The notes under the pieces were generated by a model that saw only the letters and a program-made list of their open reading frames with translations, did not search any database and was not told where the DNA came from. 64,000 bases of DNA from Uranotaenia lowii (lineage: Eukaryota > Arthropoda > Insecta > Diptera > Culicidae). Location: positions 55,107,356 to 55,171,355 of the forward strand of contig NC_073691.1 of assembly GCF_029784155.1 (NCBI RefSeq), in the 5' to 3' direction. Shown piece by piece: positions 1-10,652 of the stretch. Each line of letters opens with the position of its first letter. The stretch's first letter is position 1. The position numbers were made by a program, and so were the translations under genes.

Positions 1-1345
1 TGCAAAATGTTATTCACCTTCCGAGAAAAGGTTATCGTGCTACATTTTGAGGCATTAATTTTCGATCCAAACGCGCTGCAGCACTCAGAAAAACTATATA
101 CCGTTTTGTAGAGTCAAGCAATCCTTGGGGTTTCGAACCTGTAGGAACATTTTCAGATCATCTGCATATATCAAAACATACACGTCACGCTGCGGGAAAC
201 TAGTTCATAACAGTGATGAAAAGAAGGGGTCCCAAGTGACTCCCTTGTGGTACACCACTGTTAACCGAGAATACGCTGGATCTCGCATTTCCAAGCTTCA
301 CGAATTGTACTCTTTCTGTTAAGTATGAACCAATCCACTGCAGGCAAGTACCGGTAATTTCATTTTTACATAGAACTGACGGAAGAGCATTAATGTCAAT
401 CACGTCAAAAGCCATTGACATGTCGATATATTGGTATCAACTAGTGATCCCTGCATCATCCATTGAGTAGTTCGAGAAACGAATTCCGCCAAGTTGGTCA
501 CTGTTGAACGCTTTTTCAAAAAGCCGTGCTGAAGATTTGACATCATTCTTTCTAACCATGGGAACGGAATTTGATCGTAGATTATGCTTCCGAACAGTTT
601 TGCAATCGCAGATAGAATTGCTACCCCACGGTAGTTTGCAGCAGGCAGTTTTGAACCATTCTTATGAATCGGCAAAATGTGTGAGATCTTCCATTGTTAT
701 GGAAACCGAACTTCACGAATTGAAGCTGAGAATAGCAATTGCAAAGGCACTTCGATGCCGGTTACGCACTTTTGGATAAATGAATTTGGAATTCCATCAG
801 ATCCACTTTCTTTGGACTCATCGAGCAGTAAAATTTTTCGTTGAATGTCTGTGATCGATACTCTCAATTCAGAAATAATTTCGGTTGCGGCTTGGAATCG
901 TAGTTCTGTATTTAAATCGTTAACGCTGTAAATACAGCGAAAATATTCGGCGAATAATTCTGAAGTCTCATCCAAAGTATTTGCCTTTTTATTGTTGAAA
1001 GAAATATTTTTCGGGATTAAACTCGTCTTACGTTTGGAGTTGACTTACTACTTCCAAAAACGTTTCAGTTCTGTTTGAATATCTCTTTGAAGTTCGTTTA
1101 AATACGTGATACGTTGGGCTCTATGTAAAGTGTTGAAAGCAGTGGCCGCAAACCGGTAAGCTGTTTTATCCGACTGAGTTTTACTTCTACGATACTTATT
1201 ATATTTCTTTTTCTTATCTTTATGAAGACGAATTGTTTCGGCGTTGAACCATTCCGGATATTTGGTTCGGGTCGGTTTCTCTATGAATGTTCTACAGTGT
1301 TCTAGCAATATGCCGTAAACAACATGGTAGAAAGACAAGACGTTA
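1..1345 (-). pseudogene. Jockey/CR1-like LINE reverse transcriptase remnant
   Basis: Minus-strand frames, read from 1338 down to 200, give successive pieces of one non-LTR retrotransposon ORF2. The first is a Lys-rich linker before the RT (1338-1048, with PEWFNAETIRLHKDKKKKY). Next comes a segment with DGIPNSFIQKC (975-697), then an RT finger segment with NYRGVAILSAIAKLF and LQHGFLKKRSTVTNLAEF (675-400), then a palm segment with GVPQGSHLGPLLF (421-200). The pieces lie in different frames with stops between them, so this is a decayed copy. The YADD active site and C-terminus would fall before base 1. The same family type recurs at 17290-19535. Clade assignment (Jockey versus CR1-like) is tentative; RT identity is firm. 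Confidence 0.85.
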
Positions 1346-1834
1346 AAATCAATAGAACTTTCAACGGAGCGTGAATCTTCAGCTAAACGTTATTCCATTC
1401 AATCTCCAGCAGTTCGTAATGATACACGTTTTCGTAAATAGTATTTATTTATGTATTTATTTATGTTCGTATATTGTTGACATAAAAAAATCATCTGGGA
1501 CTAACTGGTAATTGGTTAACACCCCCATATTGATTTCTTTCCACTCTCATAACCCAAGTAACAATTTAAGCTTTATTGTGGTCAGCAAAACTTGGTTAGA
1601 ACTATATCATTAATCTGCATAAAAAGCTAAAGCGTACCAGAGCTCTGATAAAGCAAAAATCAACATGGCGTTAGTCAATTCAATGCTTAATTGCTTTATT
1701 ATGGTTAGATAAAGGGCTTATAAGTTTTATAATGGTTTAATGAGAGCGATATAAAAAGTTAAAAATGTACGTTTCTCTCGCAAGCAAACCAATTGCACGC
1801 TTAAGGTGAGTTCCTCATTTCTGAGTTGTTAATC

Positions 1835-2535
1835 ATTAGTACAGTGAATGAGGACAAACCTTTAAAATGGTAATAGATTGGTTGTAAATGACCCGTGAAA
1901 AAATCACGAGTTGAAGTCGAATTTCGATATCTGATGCGATCTTGAAATCCAAGATGGCGGCTTCCGCTGAACTTTAAAATGTTGTAAATGCCTTGAAATC
2001 GCATGAAACCCCAACAATATTGGTATTGCGTGAAAGGGCTAAACGAGTAGATAGCGATATTCGTTATCGGATGCCATTGGGCTTGGGCCTGCTAAAAAGA
2101 ATAAAGCCTGCTCTTCACTCTTACACAGATTTAAGAAATTAGAGTGAAGGATATTGCTCTCTCTATTTAACACACGAGAAATCGTATATCGGGATTGCGA
2201 GCGAGCCCATCGCCCATACTGAAAAAATACTGTACGCCATATTGTAAATACTGTAAATAAAAAAATCGTATTAAACCGAAACTACATATATGGGTATTGA
2301 GTGAAAGAACTAAACTAGAAGAAATCGGTTTTTCTTTCTGACGCCATCTCGAAATCAAATATGGCGACTTCCGCTCAACTTCATATGCTGTAAATGACTA
2401 AAAATCGCATGAAATCCGCACAATACGGATATTCGATGAAAGGGCTTAACTATCAGAAGTCGAAATAAAAATGCTGTAAATCACTGAAAATAGCATGAAA
2501 CTCCCAAAATATTATTATTGAGTTAAAAGGCTAAA
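1835..2535 (+). repeat. Subterminal tandem repeat array, left part
   Basis: Diverged copies of a roughly 120-135-bp unit. Its recognisable blocks are CAAGATGGCGGCTTCCGCT, AAAATGCTGTAAATGACT, ATCGCATGAAACCC and GGTATTGAGTGAAAGGGCTA. Clear copies begin near 1944 and 2351, with partial copies near 2215 and 2470. The short ORFs in this stretch are by-products of the repeat. The array resumes in the same orientation at 5570, after the nested insertion, and in the opposite orientation at 7305. Confidence 0.75.
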
Positions 2536-2547
2536 CCAAAAAAACGC

Positions 2548-2594
2548 GTCGGTGGCCGAGTGGTTAGCGTGGTAAGACGCACGCTCGTTCTAAT
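2548..2594 (+). other. 5' half of a tRNA-like (SINE-type) sequence
   Basis: GTCGGTGGCCGAGTGGTTAG contains a good RNA polymerase III box A (TGGCCGAGTGG) in a tRNA-Ser/Leu-like arrangement, followed by TAAGACGCACGC. It stops where the TIR unit at 2595 begins. Just beyond the other end of that unit, near 5533, AGTGGTTGAATTTCT could be a weak box B. This may be a tRNA-derived SINE or tRNA pseudogene split by insertion; the right half is poorly supported. Confidence 0.45.
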
Positions 2595-3206
2595 ATAACC
2601 ATTATTGGTTCAAAAATTACCATATTTGACCTTTTTCCGCGTTATGTTATTTTATGACTTCTCTTTGAGAACCCACAAAATGACTTCTCGAGGAGAAGTT
2701 GAAATATAGTTATTTTTTAACCGTACGAAAAAATATCATAGCAGGAAGAAATTTGTTACTTTTCAACCGTATTTTCGAGAACAATTTTGTGCGATTTGTG
2801 AAATTAATGAAAATTGTCAAAAACTTTGAAACTTTTTAATATTTAAGCGAAGGATAAAGAATCAGGACTGCATCCTAGCAATAAGCAAACAACCCATCAG
2901 CAGCTGAATCATCTGGTAGCAGAAGTGAAATCCCTCCACGATCGCTAACGAAACCAAATAAGAAATCGAACCGACGTCGCCGGGTAACGCCGCGAATGAT
3001 GATTCCAAACACCTCAGTGACAGAGCCATAGCTCTAATGGGATGGCCAATACCTAACTACGTAGACTGCTATTCATTAACGAGGGGAGGTCTAGCGATTC
3101 AATAACGTCCGGTGGGTGATGTTTCAAACAGTCCGGCCCGTTCCAGATCCAGTGAAAAAAACAATCGGTTCCCTGAAATTTTTGTTTTGTTTATTGTGAG
3201 ATTGGG

Positions 3207-5156
3207 AACGACTGGTTCGACGAGGAGTGTAGGAGGGTGATGGACGAAGAGAATGCCGCGCGGGCGGCAGTAGTGCAAAGAGGCACCCGTCGAAATGTGG
3301 AAAATCACCGACAGCGGAAAAGGCAGCGAGTCCGACTTTTCCAGGAGAAAAAGCGCCGCCTGGAGGAGGAGGAGCTCCAGGAGCTGGAGCAGCTGCATCG
3401 TTCCCAAGAAACACGAAAGTTCTATCAGAAACTCAACGCATCCCGCAAAGGCTTCGTGCCGCAAGCCGAAATGTGCCGAGATAAGGACGGGGGTATCCTG
3501 ACGGACAGTCGTGAGGTGATCAAAAGGTGGAAGCAGCACTTCGATGAACACCTGAACGGCGCACATGCAGGAGATCAAGACGGTGGGGGAAGGTACATCG
3601 CCGGCGTAGCCAACGACGAAGAGGAGCCACTCCCAACGATGAGTGAAGTTAAGGAAGCCATTCGCCAGCTGAATAGAAACAAGTCGGCTGGGAAGGATGG
3701 CATCGCAGCTGAACTCATCAAAATGGGCCCGGACAGGTTGGCCGATTGCCTACATCGGTTGATAATCCGGATCTGGGACATAGAACAGCTACCGGAGGAG
3801 TGGAAGGAGGGGGTAATATGCCCCATCTACAAGAAGGGCGACAAATTGGACTGTGAGAACTACCGAGCGATCACTGTCCTCAATGCCGCCTACAAAGTGT
3901 TGTCCCGAATCCTACTCCGCCGCCTAACGCCACAAGCAAACAGATTCGTGGGAAGTCATCAGGCCGGCTTCATGGAGGGACGGTCTACGACGGACCAGAT
4001 ATTCACATTGCGGCAAATCCTCCAAAAATGCCGTGAACACCAAGTCCCTACGCATCATCTATTCATCGACTTCAAAGCCGCATACGACACGATCGACCGT
4101 AACGAGCTATGGAAAATCATGGACGAGAACGGCTTTTCCGGGAAGCTGATCAGACTAATCAAGGCGACGATGGATGGAACGCAGTGCTGTGTGCGGATTT
4201 CGGGTGAATTGTCGAGTTCATTCGAATCGCGCAGGGGGCTTCGACAAGGTGATGGTCTATCCTGCATGATGTTTAACGTGGCGCTAGAAGGTGTTATTCG
4301 ACGAGCGGTGGGCGAAATGCGGGGCACGATTTTCAACAGATCCAGTCAACTTATCTGCTTTGCCGATGACATTGATATAGTCGGCAGATCATCTGCGGCG
4401 GTGGAGGAGATCTACCGCAAACTGAAACGCGAAGCAGGAAGGATTGGGTTGATGATTAATACGTCCAAGACGAAGTACATGCTGGCCTGCGGATCCGAGA
4501 CCGACCGAACCCGCTTGTCCAGTAATAACAAGGTCACGATCGACGGCGACGAGCTGGAGATAGTCGAAGACTTTGTCTATCTCGGCTCACTGGTGACCGC
4601 AGACAATGACACCAGCCGTGAGATCCGGAGGCGAATTATCAGCGGAAGTCGTGCCTACTATGGACTCCACAAGCAACTGCGGTCGAGAAGACTTAGCCCT
4701 CGCACGAAGTGTAACCTGTATATGACGCTCATTAGACCGGTTGTTCTCTACGGGCACGAGACATGGATATTGCTCGAGGAGGACCTGCGTACACTCGGAG
4801 TATTGGAGCGACGAGTGTTAAGAACCATCTTTGGCGGCGTACAGGAGAACGGAGTGTGGAGGCGAAGGATGAACCACGAGCTCGCGCGCCTCTACGGCGA
4901 ACCCAGTATCCAGAAGGTGGTGAAGGCTGGCCGGATACGCTGGGCGGGACATGTTGCGAGAATGCCGGACGACTGTCCTGCAAAACAGGTGTTCGCTACG
5001 AATCCGGTAGGAACAAGACGAGCGGGGGCGCAACGAGCGAGGTGGTTATACCAAGTGGAGCGTGATCTGGCGAACGTGGGGTGCCCGAGAAATTGGAGAA
5101 CGGTTGCTATGAACCGAGTGAATTTTAGGAATTATGTTCGTCAAGTTATGTCGTGA
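3207..5156 (+). CDS. RTE-like LINE reverse transcriptase, 5'-truncated but open
   Basis: An uninterrupted frame of about 640 residues. It begins in the linker between endonuclease and RT (NDWFDEECRRVMDEENAARA, bases 3207-3266), so the apurinic-type endonuclease domain is missing. If the ATG at 3240 is used, the product is 638 residues. Counting from 3237, visible motifs are NKSAGKDGIAAELIK near 145, YKKGDKLDCENYRAI near 200, HQAGFMEGRSTTDQIF near 243, FIDFKAAYDTID (motif A) near 276, GLRQGDGLSCMMFNVALEG near 341 and FADD (motif C) near 375-378. A C-terminal basic tail with RWAGHVARM follows. The 3' end carries a short tandem-repeat tail (TAAA)n, typical of the RTE clade. With the endonuclease lost it is probably not autonomous, but the RT core has no stops. 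It lies inside the TIR unit at 2595-5504. Confidence 0.9.
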   Translation, partial: NDWFDEECRRVMDEENAARAAVVQRGTRRNVENHRQRKRQRVRLFQEKKRRLEEEELQELEQLHRSQETRKFYQKLNASRKGFVPQAEMCRDKDGGILTDSREVIKRWKQHFDEHLNGAHAGDQDGGGRYIAGVANDEEEPLPTMSEVKEAIRQLNRNKSAGKDGIAAELIKMGPDRLADCLHRLIIRIWDIEQLPEEWKEGVICPIYKKGDKLDCENYRAITVLNAAYKVLSRILLRRLTPQANRFVGSHQAGFMEGRSTTDQIFTLRQILQKCREHQVPTHHLFIDFKAAYDTIDRNELWKIMDENGFSGKLIRLIKATMDGTQCCVRISGELSSSFESRRGLRQGDGLSCMMFNVALEGVIRRAVGEMRGTIFNRSSQLICFADDIDIVGRSSAAVEEIYRKLKREAGRIGLMINTSKTKYMLACGSETDRTRLSSNNKVTIDGDELEIVEDFVYLGSLVTADNDTSREIRRRIISGSRAYYGLHKQLRSRRLSPRTKCNLYMTLIRPVVLYGHETWILLEEDLRTLGVLERRVLRTIFGGVQENGVWRRRMNHELARLYGEPSIQKVVKAGRIRWAGHVARMPDDCPAKQVFATNPVGTRRAGAQRARWLYQVERDLANVGCPRNWRTVAMNRVNFRNYVRQVMS

Positions 5157-5169
5157 GACGGAATACTAT

Positions 5170-5191
5170 GTAAATAAATAAATAAATAAAT
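5170..5191 (+). repeat. (TAAA)n tail of the RTE copy
   Basis: Short tandem TAAA units lie 13 bp after the RT stop codon. RTE-clade LINEs commonly end in short tandem repeats rather than poly(A). This marks the 3' end of the insertion. Confidence 0.8.
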
Positions 5192-5569
5192 GGGCCGACT
5201 AAAATTTATAATACATCGCTTACCTGTCCCCGTCTCCACCAAATTCGATGCTTTTCCGATTTGCAGGGACGGATTTTTCGGAAAACAGGACTCAGTTTCG
5301 TAGAAGAAAAAATGTCTTAACAGGCGTCAAGCTGCATCACTTTCAAAATGGCGAAACACCAAATTATTAACCATTTTTCGGTTTATACTCGAAAACTATC
5401 AAAATGGTTGAAATTGTCGATGGAAAAATTCTTAATAAATAACCATAAAGGTAGTTTTTAGGCAAAAGACTCAAAATGGTTATTTTTGAACCAAAAATGG
5501 TTATGAAAAAATGAGAGAGCGGTAATCACTGATTCATAGTGGTTGAATTTCTCTTTCAAACGCTATATT

Positions 5570-6010
5570 GAACTTCAAGATGGCAGCTTCCACTGAAATT
5601 TAAAATTCGGTAAATGACTAAAAATCGCAAGAAAGCCCTACAATATTGGTATTTGATGAAAGGAAAAAACTAAAAAAAGGAATTCCATTTTCTGAAGCCT
5701 TATGAAATCCAAGATGGCGGCTTCCGCTCAACTTAAAAATGCTGTAAATGACTGAAATCATCACATGAAACCCCCTCAAAATTGATAGTGAGTAAAAGGC
5801 CAAAACGTCGAATATCGCTATTCGATGCCATATTGAAATCCAAGACGCTTAGCTTTAAAATGCCATGTATCACTGAAAATAGCATAAAACTTAAAAATAT
5901 GTGTGTTTGGTGAAAAGGCCAAACGAATTGTCAAATTTCTCTATCAGATGCAACCCAAAATGGTGACTCCCGCTGATTCCTTAATCGCTGTAAATGGTCT
6001 AAAATCTCAT
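5570..6010 (+). repeat. Subterminal tandem repeat array, continuation
   Basis: At least four units of the 117-134-bp family seen at 1835-2535, with starts near 5577, 5711, 5841 and 5958. Each carries versions of AAGATGGCGGCTTCCGCT and CTGTAAATGACTGAAA. The resumption after 5504 in the same orientation fits an array interrupted by the nested TIR unit. Confidence 0.75.
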
Positions 6011-7304
6011 TAAAATCATATAAACTATTCAGAAAAATTTGAAACAAAATAAAACTGGCTAAAAACAAAATTTATGGAAAAAAATCAAACTAAATAAAAT
6101 TGGAAAATCGCGGAACAACCAATAAAAAAAATAGATGTAAAATTCAAAAAAAAAAATCAAATAAATAAAAATAAATTATCATCAACGTAATTTTTAGTCA
6201 ATTTCCGATCATTTTTAGTCGTTTTTAATTTTTTATCACATTTCGGATGCATTTAACATTTTTCTTGTTTTGTTTTAAATTTGGCCTTCATTCCATATTT
6301 GCTATTTATGTCATTCTTCATATTTTTTTTGTCATTTTTAGTCATAGGTTTGGTTTTAAGTAGGGTAGAAGTTATTGAACAGGTATTAGATATTTAACAC
6401 TAGTAAAACATAAACCATTTGAAACAATTATATACAGTGGAAAAATAAAACAAGAATCAGTGTGCTACTGTTGAAACATTTTCTAGCTCTGTTCAAATTT
6501 TTATCAAGAATTTCAGACTCCACAATCTGCAAAATTTTAATATTTGTTCAAATTTGCTGACTAAATGAAGAAAAAAGCCTTTTTAAAACTGGGAGAAAAA
6601 ATGGATAAAAACAAATAAAACTCTATAGTTATATCATAACTGTTTTCCGTTACGTCTTTTTCAATGATTTCTGGAAGAGTAGCAGCCTTTATTATTTATA
6701 CATATTTTCTTAAAATTCTACTGATTATAGTGTTCAATCATTGGATCAACGAAAACGCCTATGTTTCAATTATTTTACTTTCAATCTTGCAATGCTCGTT
6801 TCGTAAAGAAATGCATGTACCAGCTATTGAACAAACATCGGTCGGTGCAAGTTCAACCCAAATCGCCCCTGCAATGCATTCTATCAAACGAAATACTTCT
6901 AAATATATTCAATGATTTCTAATGTTTACATGTTCAATAATAGGAACATTGCCTGCTCAATATTAGGATCATTGTGTTCGGTAACTGGGACAAGCACAAT
7001 TTTGAATAAAATGGCTAAAATGATGAATTTAAAACATATTTCCCCAAACAAACATATCGATTCGAAGCTTTGGAGCAAGCTTAAGCTACACTATCAAAAT
7101 TTCATCCAATATACCTCGTTATTCGTTATTTTTTGTGGGCCACAAATTCGCTGAATCCCAAAGATGGTGTTCAACATATTTTGTTCTTACCCTGCTTTAC
7201 AATTTTTTTCAATTTTTGTTTTTGTTGATGTATTTTATCACCGTTAGAGAACGTTAAAACATATTATTGGTGTTTGTCTAAATTATGTTTTTAACAAATA
7301 CCCA
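6011..7304. other. AT-rich interior, no gene recognised
   Basis: Low-complexity AT-rich DNA between the oppositely oriented repeat arrays. Two small adjacent frames (6664-6915 and 6912-7154) have no recognisable domain and sit in non-coding-like composition. Phrases such as GTTCAATAATAGGAACATTG recur loosely near 6935-6980. This may be the degenerate core of the large TIR element. Confidence 0.4.
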
Positions 7305-7640
7305 TATTTTGGTGGTTTCATGCCATATTCAATGATTTATAGCATTTTTGAAGTTAATCGAAAGCCACCTTCTTGGATTTAAAGATGGCGTCGGATAGCA
7401 AAATTCGACTTGTATTAGTTTAAGTCTTTCATCTAATAGCCATGTTGTGGATGTTTCATGAGATTTTCAGTAATTTACTGCTTTGAAAATAAAAGTGGAA
7501 GCCACCATCTTGGATTAATGATGGCGTCAAGAGACAAATTTTTTTCCTCAAATTTGGGTTCTTTCACTCAACACTCATATTGTAGAGTTATTCATACCAC
7601 TGCCGGTTATTTGAAGTTTTTCTAAGATCTTCATATATTT
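7305..7640 (-). repeat. Subterminal tandem repeat array, inverted part
   Basis: The reverse complement shows the same unit as 1835-2535 and 5570-6010: CCAAGAAGGTGGCTTTCG, AAAAATGCTATAAATCATTG and GGCATGAAACCACC, then a second unit with CCAAGATGGTGGCTTCC and CAGTAAATTACTGAAAATC. The opposite orientation supports reading 1555-8051 as one element with inverted subterminal regions. Confidence 0.7.
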
Positions 7641-8104
7641 TTTTTAAATTTTAACTCAAAAGCAGCACACATAACTTATCAAAATGTTTAAAAATGGAAA
7701 ATCCAATTAAAATAAGTGCAATCTAACCTGAGAATGTCTTGTTTTGACATCTTGATCGAGAGTTGTCACTTAGTTTTATGGCAATTTAATAATCATGCAC
7801 TGCTATTATAAAACATGCTATAGAAAGGTTGGATCAACTTCCAAGATTGTGTTTTATTGTAGTTTTAACAGGGCATTCATAACTCATTCAAAATTATTAA
7901 AACAGTATGTTTAGTAAAAGCTTTATAAATGTTTTAAAAATTACCTGAAAAAAATTGTCGAATCAAGAATATAAGAATTGTTTATGACTATAATAAAACC
8001 GTCATAAAATGAGATGCACAATAAAACTTCTGGCTTAATCATTGTTACTTGAGAAGTTTTAACGATCATGTTTAAAAACCTTTTTCCAAAAGCCAATATC
8101 GAAA

Positions 8105-8427
8105 GACTTATCAATTCGTTTTTTTTTTTTTTTTTTTTTTTTTTCTTTTTTTTTTTTTTTTACAAGATGGAAATTTGACTTCAAACCAATAACAGCCGGG
8201 TGTTTGCTGCCTTTTTTTTTTTTTTTTTTTTTGCAAGATGGAAATTTGACTTCAAACCATAACAGCCGGGTGTTTGCTGCCGTGTGTGGGTTCGTCCCAC
8301 TAAAACCACCTTGGGCTTCGTGTGCCAGATGTGCCCCTTGGCACACGAAGCCCAAGGTGGTTTTAGTGGGACGAACCCACACACGGCAGCAAACACCCGG
8401 CTGTTATGGTTTGAAGTCAAATTTCCA

Positions 8428-8510
<83 letters not shown>

Positions 8511-8533
8511 GAATTGATAAGTCAATTCGTTTA
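8105..8533. mobile_element. Head-to-head inverted dimer of R1-like LINE 3' tails
   Basis: Two 92-bp arms, 8235-8326 and 8340-8431, are exact reverse complements around a 13-nt loop. Poly(T) flanks the left arm (8120-8161 and 8212-8232) and poly(A) the right arm (8433-8508). The left side has an extra partial copy at 8162-8211. Beyond the homopolymers, GACTTATCAATTCG (from 8105) faces its reverse complement near 8509-8522, and a direct repeat TCAATTCGTTT (8112-8122 and 8524-8534) looks like a target-site duplication. The arm matches the 3' UTR next to the poly(A) tail of the R1-like LINE at 63075-64000. These are therefore two severely 5'-truncated LINE ends joined 5' to 5'. Poly-Lys or poly-Phe reading frames here are artefacts. 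Confidence 0.8.
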
Positions 8534-8534
8534 A

Positions 8535-9540
8535 AAAATAGCTCTAGTTGCTTTGTCGAATCGATACATTCTATCAATGTTGTATCAGAAGGGTAATTTT
8601 TAATATGGGCGACATTTGTTGTAGCAAGGTCTATCCAAATTTCCGTGTAATTTCTTCGTACATTGATTAGTATTCCTTTGAAATAAACTATTGTAAAGAT
8701 TGCAAAACTTTGTGAACATATAGTTTGGATTACCCCTATTTTTCCGCTATTTAAAAAAAAAACCTGTGCTAAAATCTATCACTTCGATTCTCATCCCTTC
8801 GACAAAAATAGAACGTTTTAACTACCCGCTTGAATAAGGGCTTCCTCAAACCAGACAAAATTTCACATTCCATTCCATAATTAGCATCCTCTAGGTATAC
8901 AGATCTCAAGATGGGTGTGCCTATTGAGGACATAGAATAAGAAATTATTTTTCATACAAGCATTGAAATTGAATTACTTATGCATATTCATAAGTGATAT
9001 ATTCATAAAAAAATATAAGATATGAAACATCTAAAAAAATTGTCATTGAAAAAATCGAGTGTAAACTATAGCTCTAATAAAGTCCCTGTGAAATCTATCA
9101 AAAATTTGCAAAATCCAAAAAAATGTACAATTTAAAAAAAAAACTAAAATAACCAAATTACATGAAAAGATGATAAAGTGTCTGTGTATTTTAAGGTTTT
9201 TTTTACCCCAGAAATAAGTAACATTCAATTAAGAAACATTTGATGGATTAAGAGAAATTCAATATTTCATACCGTGGGTACTCGTTTAATGCGCGAGTCA
9301 ATTTTAAAAAAGTTTGAAGATGATAAGTACTAAATCCTACTTTTTGCGTGAAGCTTGTTCACTTAGTTAAATTATATCCGTCTTCCATAAAAAGCGCGCG
9401 TTAGATTTAGTAATACAATCCGCAAACATAATTCAATAACATGATTAACAGAGACACTTCTTAACATTCACTTGTACGCACTAAACATTCTACACTTCCG
9501 AGCAATTTCCGTAACTTTTATTTGCATTTTCCCACCCATT
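8535..9540. other. AT-rich intergenic stretch, nothing recognised
   Basis: No long frame, clear repeat pair or RNA gene is visible. Composition is AT-rich with short homopolymers. Confidence 0.5.
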
Positions 9541-10380
9541 ATTTCACATTCCGATTGATGCGAATATCTCACTAAGCAGCAGCAACATCAGGAAAAAAAG
9601 CACCATCCACAAATTACCGGTGGCGGTCGATTAAAATGCCATCATGAAATGTAAACTCTACACTCTCAATTAATTCCATTCCAACTTTCCACGCCCCCGC
9701 AAATCAACCGTTTCAAAACCCACCACAACACAACATCACAATCAAACTCGGAGGGAGCCATATGGAATCATCTTCTTCTGGGTCAGAGAGTGAAGGCGAA
9801 ATAAAATGACACATCATCAACAACAAAACAAGCAGCCAAACATAATCAAATCCATTCCCGAACTATTCCGGGTAGACCGGCGCGTAATGATGAATGAATG
9901 CCACCCACAATCGAATTTTGTCGGTGGGTGCCTCCAACTTCCGAATCGCTCCACCGGCTTTGGCGAAATGTTGCGAATCACGTTGTTTCGTTCCTTTAGA
10001 GAAAAAAAAACTTCCCGCCAAACGGAACGGAACCGCCGAAAATCTTTTCGTCGTCTTACCGCACGCGGCCCATTCACAAACAACTCGAAAAACGACGGCG
10101 GCGACGACGTTCGACGACGTCTTGAGAAAAATTTCGCGCGCTTCCCGACAACCGTGAGGAGAGATGTTCCAACCTCTAACGCGACCGATTATCAACTGAA
10201 ATTTTGCAGAGCCGCTAGGGAGCAGAAGGTCCGGTGTTGTTGGCTCCATTCATATTCTACCGTCATTCAGACCGTGCGTTCGTCCGTCAGCAGTTGGGGC
10301 CCAAACCCCAAAGTGCACCAAAGTGAGGAGAGAGAATTTTCTGCTTTCGTTTTGGAAGTACCTACCTAGCATACACAGCA
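9541..10380. other. GC-richer non-repeat block, possible promoter or 5' UTR exon
   Basis: This block stands out by higher GC, absence of transposon hallmarks, and CG-rich phrases such as GTGCGTTCGTCCGTCAGC near 10275. A 187-codon frame (9806-10369) is low-complexity, has an antisense rival, and shows no domain, so I do not call it coding. The block could be a regulatory region or untranslated first exon, conceivably a distal one for Hecw about 27 kb downstream. Nothing in the sequence links them. Confidence 0.25.
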
Positions 10381-10652
10381 TGATGGGGCTTTGGACGAAG
10401 GGAGAAGATCCCCTTTTAGGTGGAAACCAAACGGCTCACTGACAGCATTCCAGCTTGAATGGACCACGTTGTTGTCAGAGTTGCCAGCTACTCGAACAAA
10501 AGTTCCCATCTAGTTTGAATGAACTAGCGCGCAACATTCTTGCTTAGTCAAAATATTGATCAAGGTAGGCTGTACTTCATTGTTGATAAAAATAAACAAA
10601 CAAAAATCATTTAAGCAGAAATTTGCCTATATTTAAAGGAACGAGTCATAAA

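Larger units (their letters stand above)
2595..5504. mobile_element. Nested TIR unit carrying an RTE copy
   Basis: The left end reads ATAACCATTATTGGTTC, then AAAAATTACCAT. The reverse complement of the right end (from 5504) reads ATAACCATTTTTGGTTC, then AAAAATAACCAT. The inverted match runs about 40 bp. The interior holds AT-rich sequence and the RTE-like ORF at 3207-5156. I see no transposase, so it is probably a MITE-like element invaded by an RTE. No clear target-site duplication is visible. Confidence 0.55.
1555..8051. mobile_element. Large non-autonomous TIR element with nested insertions
   Basis: The left end (1555) reads CAAGTAACAATTTAAGC and then TTTATTGTGG. The right end, reverse-complemented from 8051, reads CAAGTAACAATGATTAAGCC and then TTTTATTGTGC. 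Inside each end a tandem repeat family occurs in opposite orientation: + at about 1835-2535 and 5570-6010, and - at about 7305-7640. I recognise no transposase. The span was enlarged by a second TIR unit carrying an RTE copy. I could not find a convincing target-site duplication, so the boundaries and the idea of a single unit are inference from inverted symmetry. Confidence 0.55.

Noticed and set aside
3099..3578. Minus-strand 159-codon frame opposite the RTE ORF
   Set aside because: Antisense shadow of a clearly real RT coding region.
6664..7154. Two adjacent small frames
   Set aside because: AT-rich sequence, no domain, located inside a transposon core; no support for expression.
8059..8525. 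Four overlapping frames with poly-Lys or poly-Phe tracts
   Set aside because: They are translations of the poly(A)/poly(T) and LINE 3' UTR palindrome, not genes.
9806..10369. 187-codon + frame in the GC-rich block
   Set aside because: No domain, low-complexity composition and rival frames on the other strand of similar length; GC content alone explains its openness.
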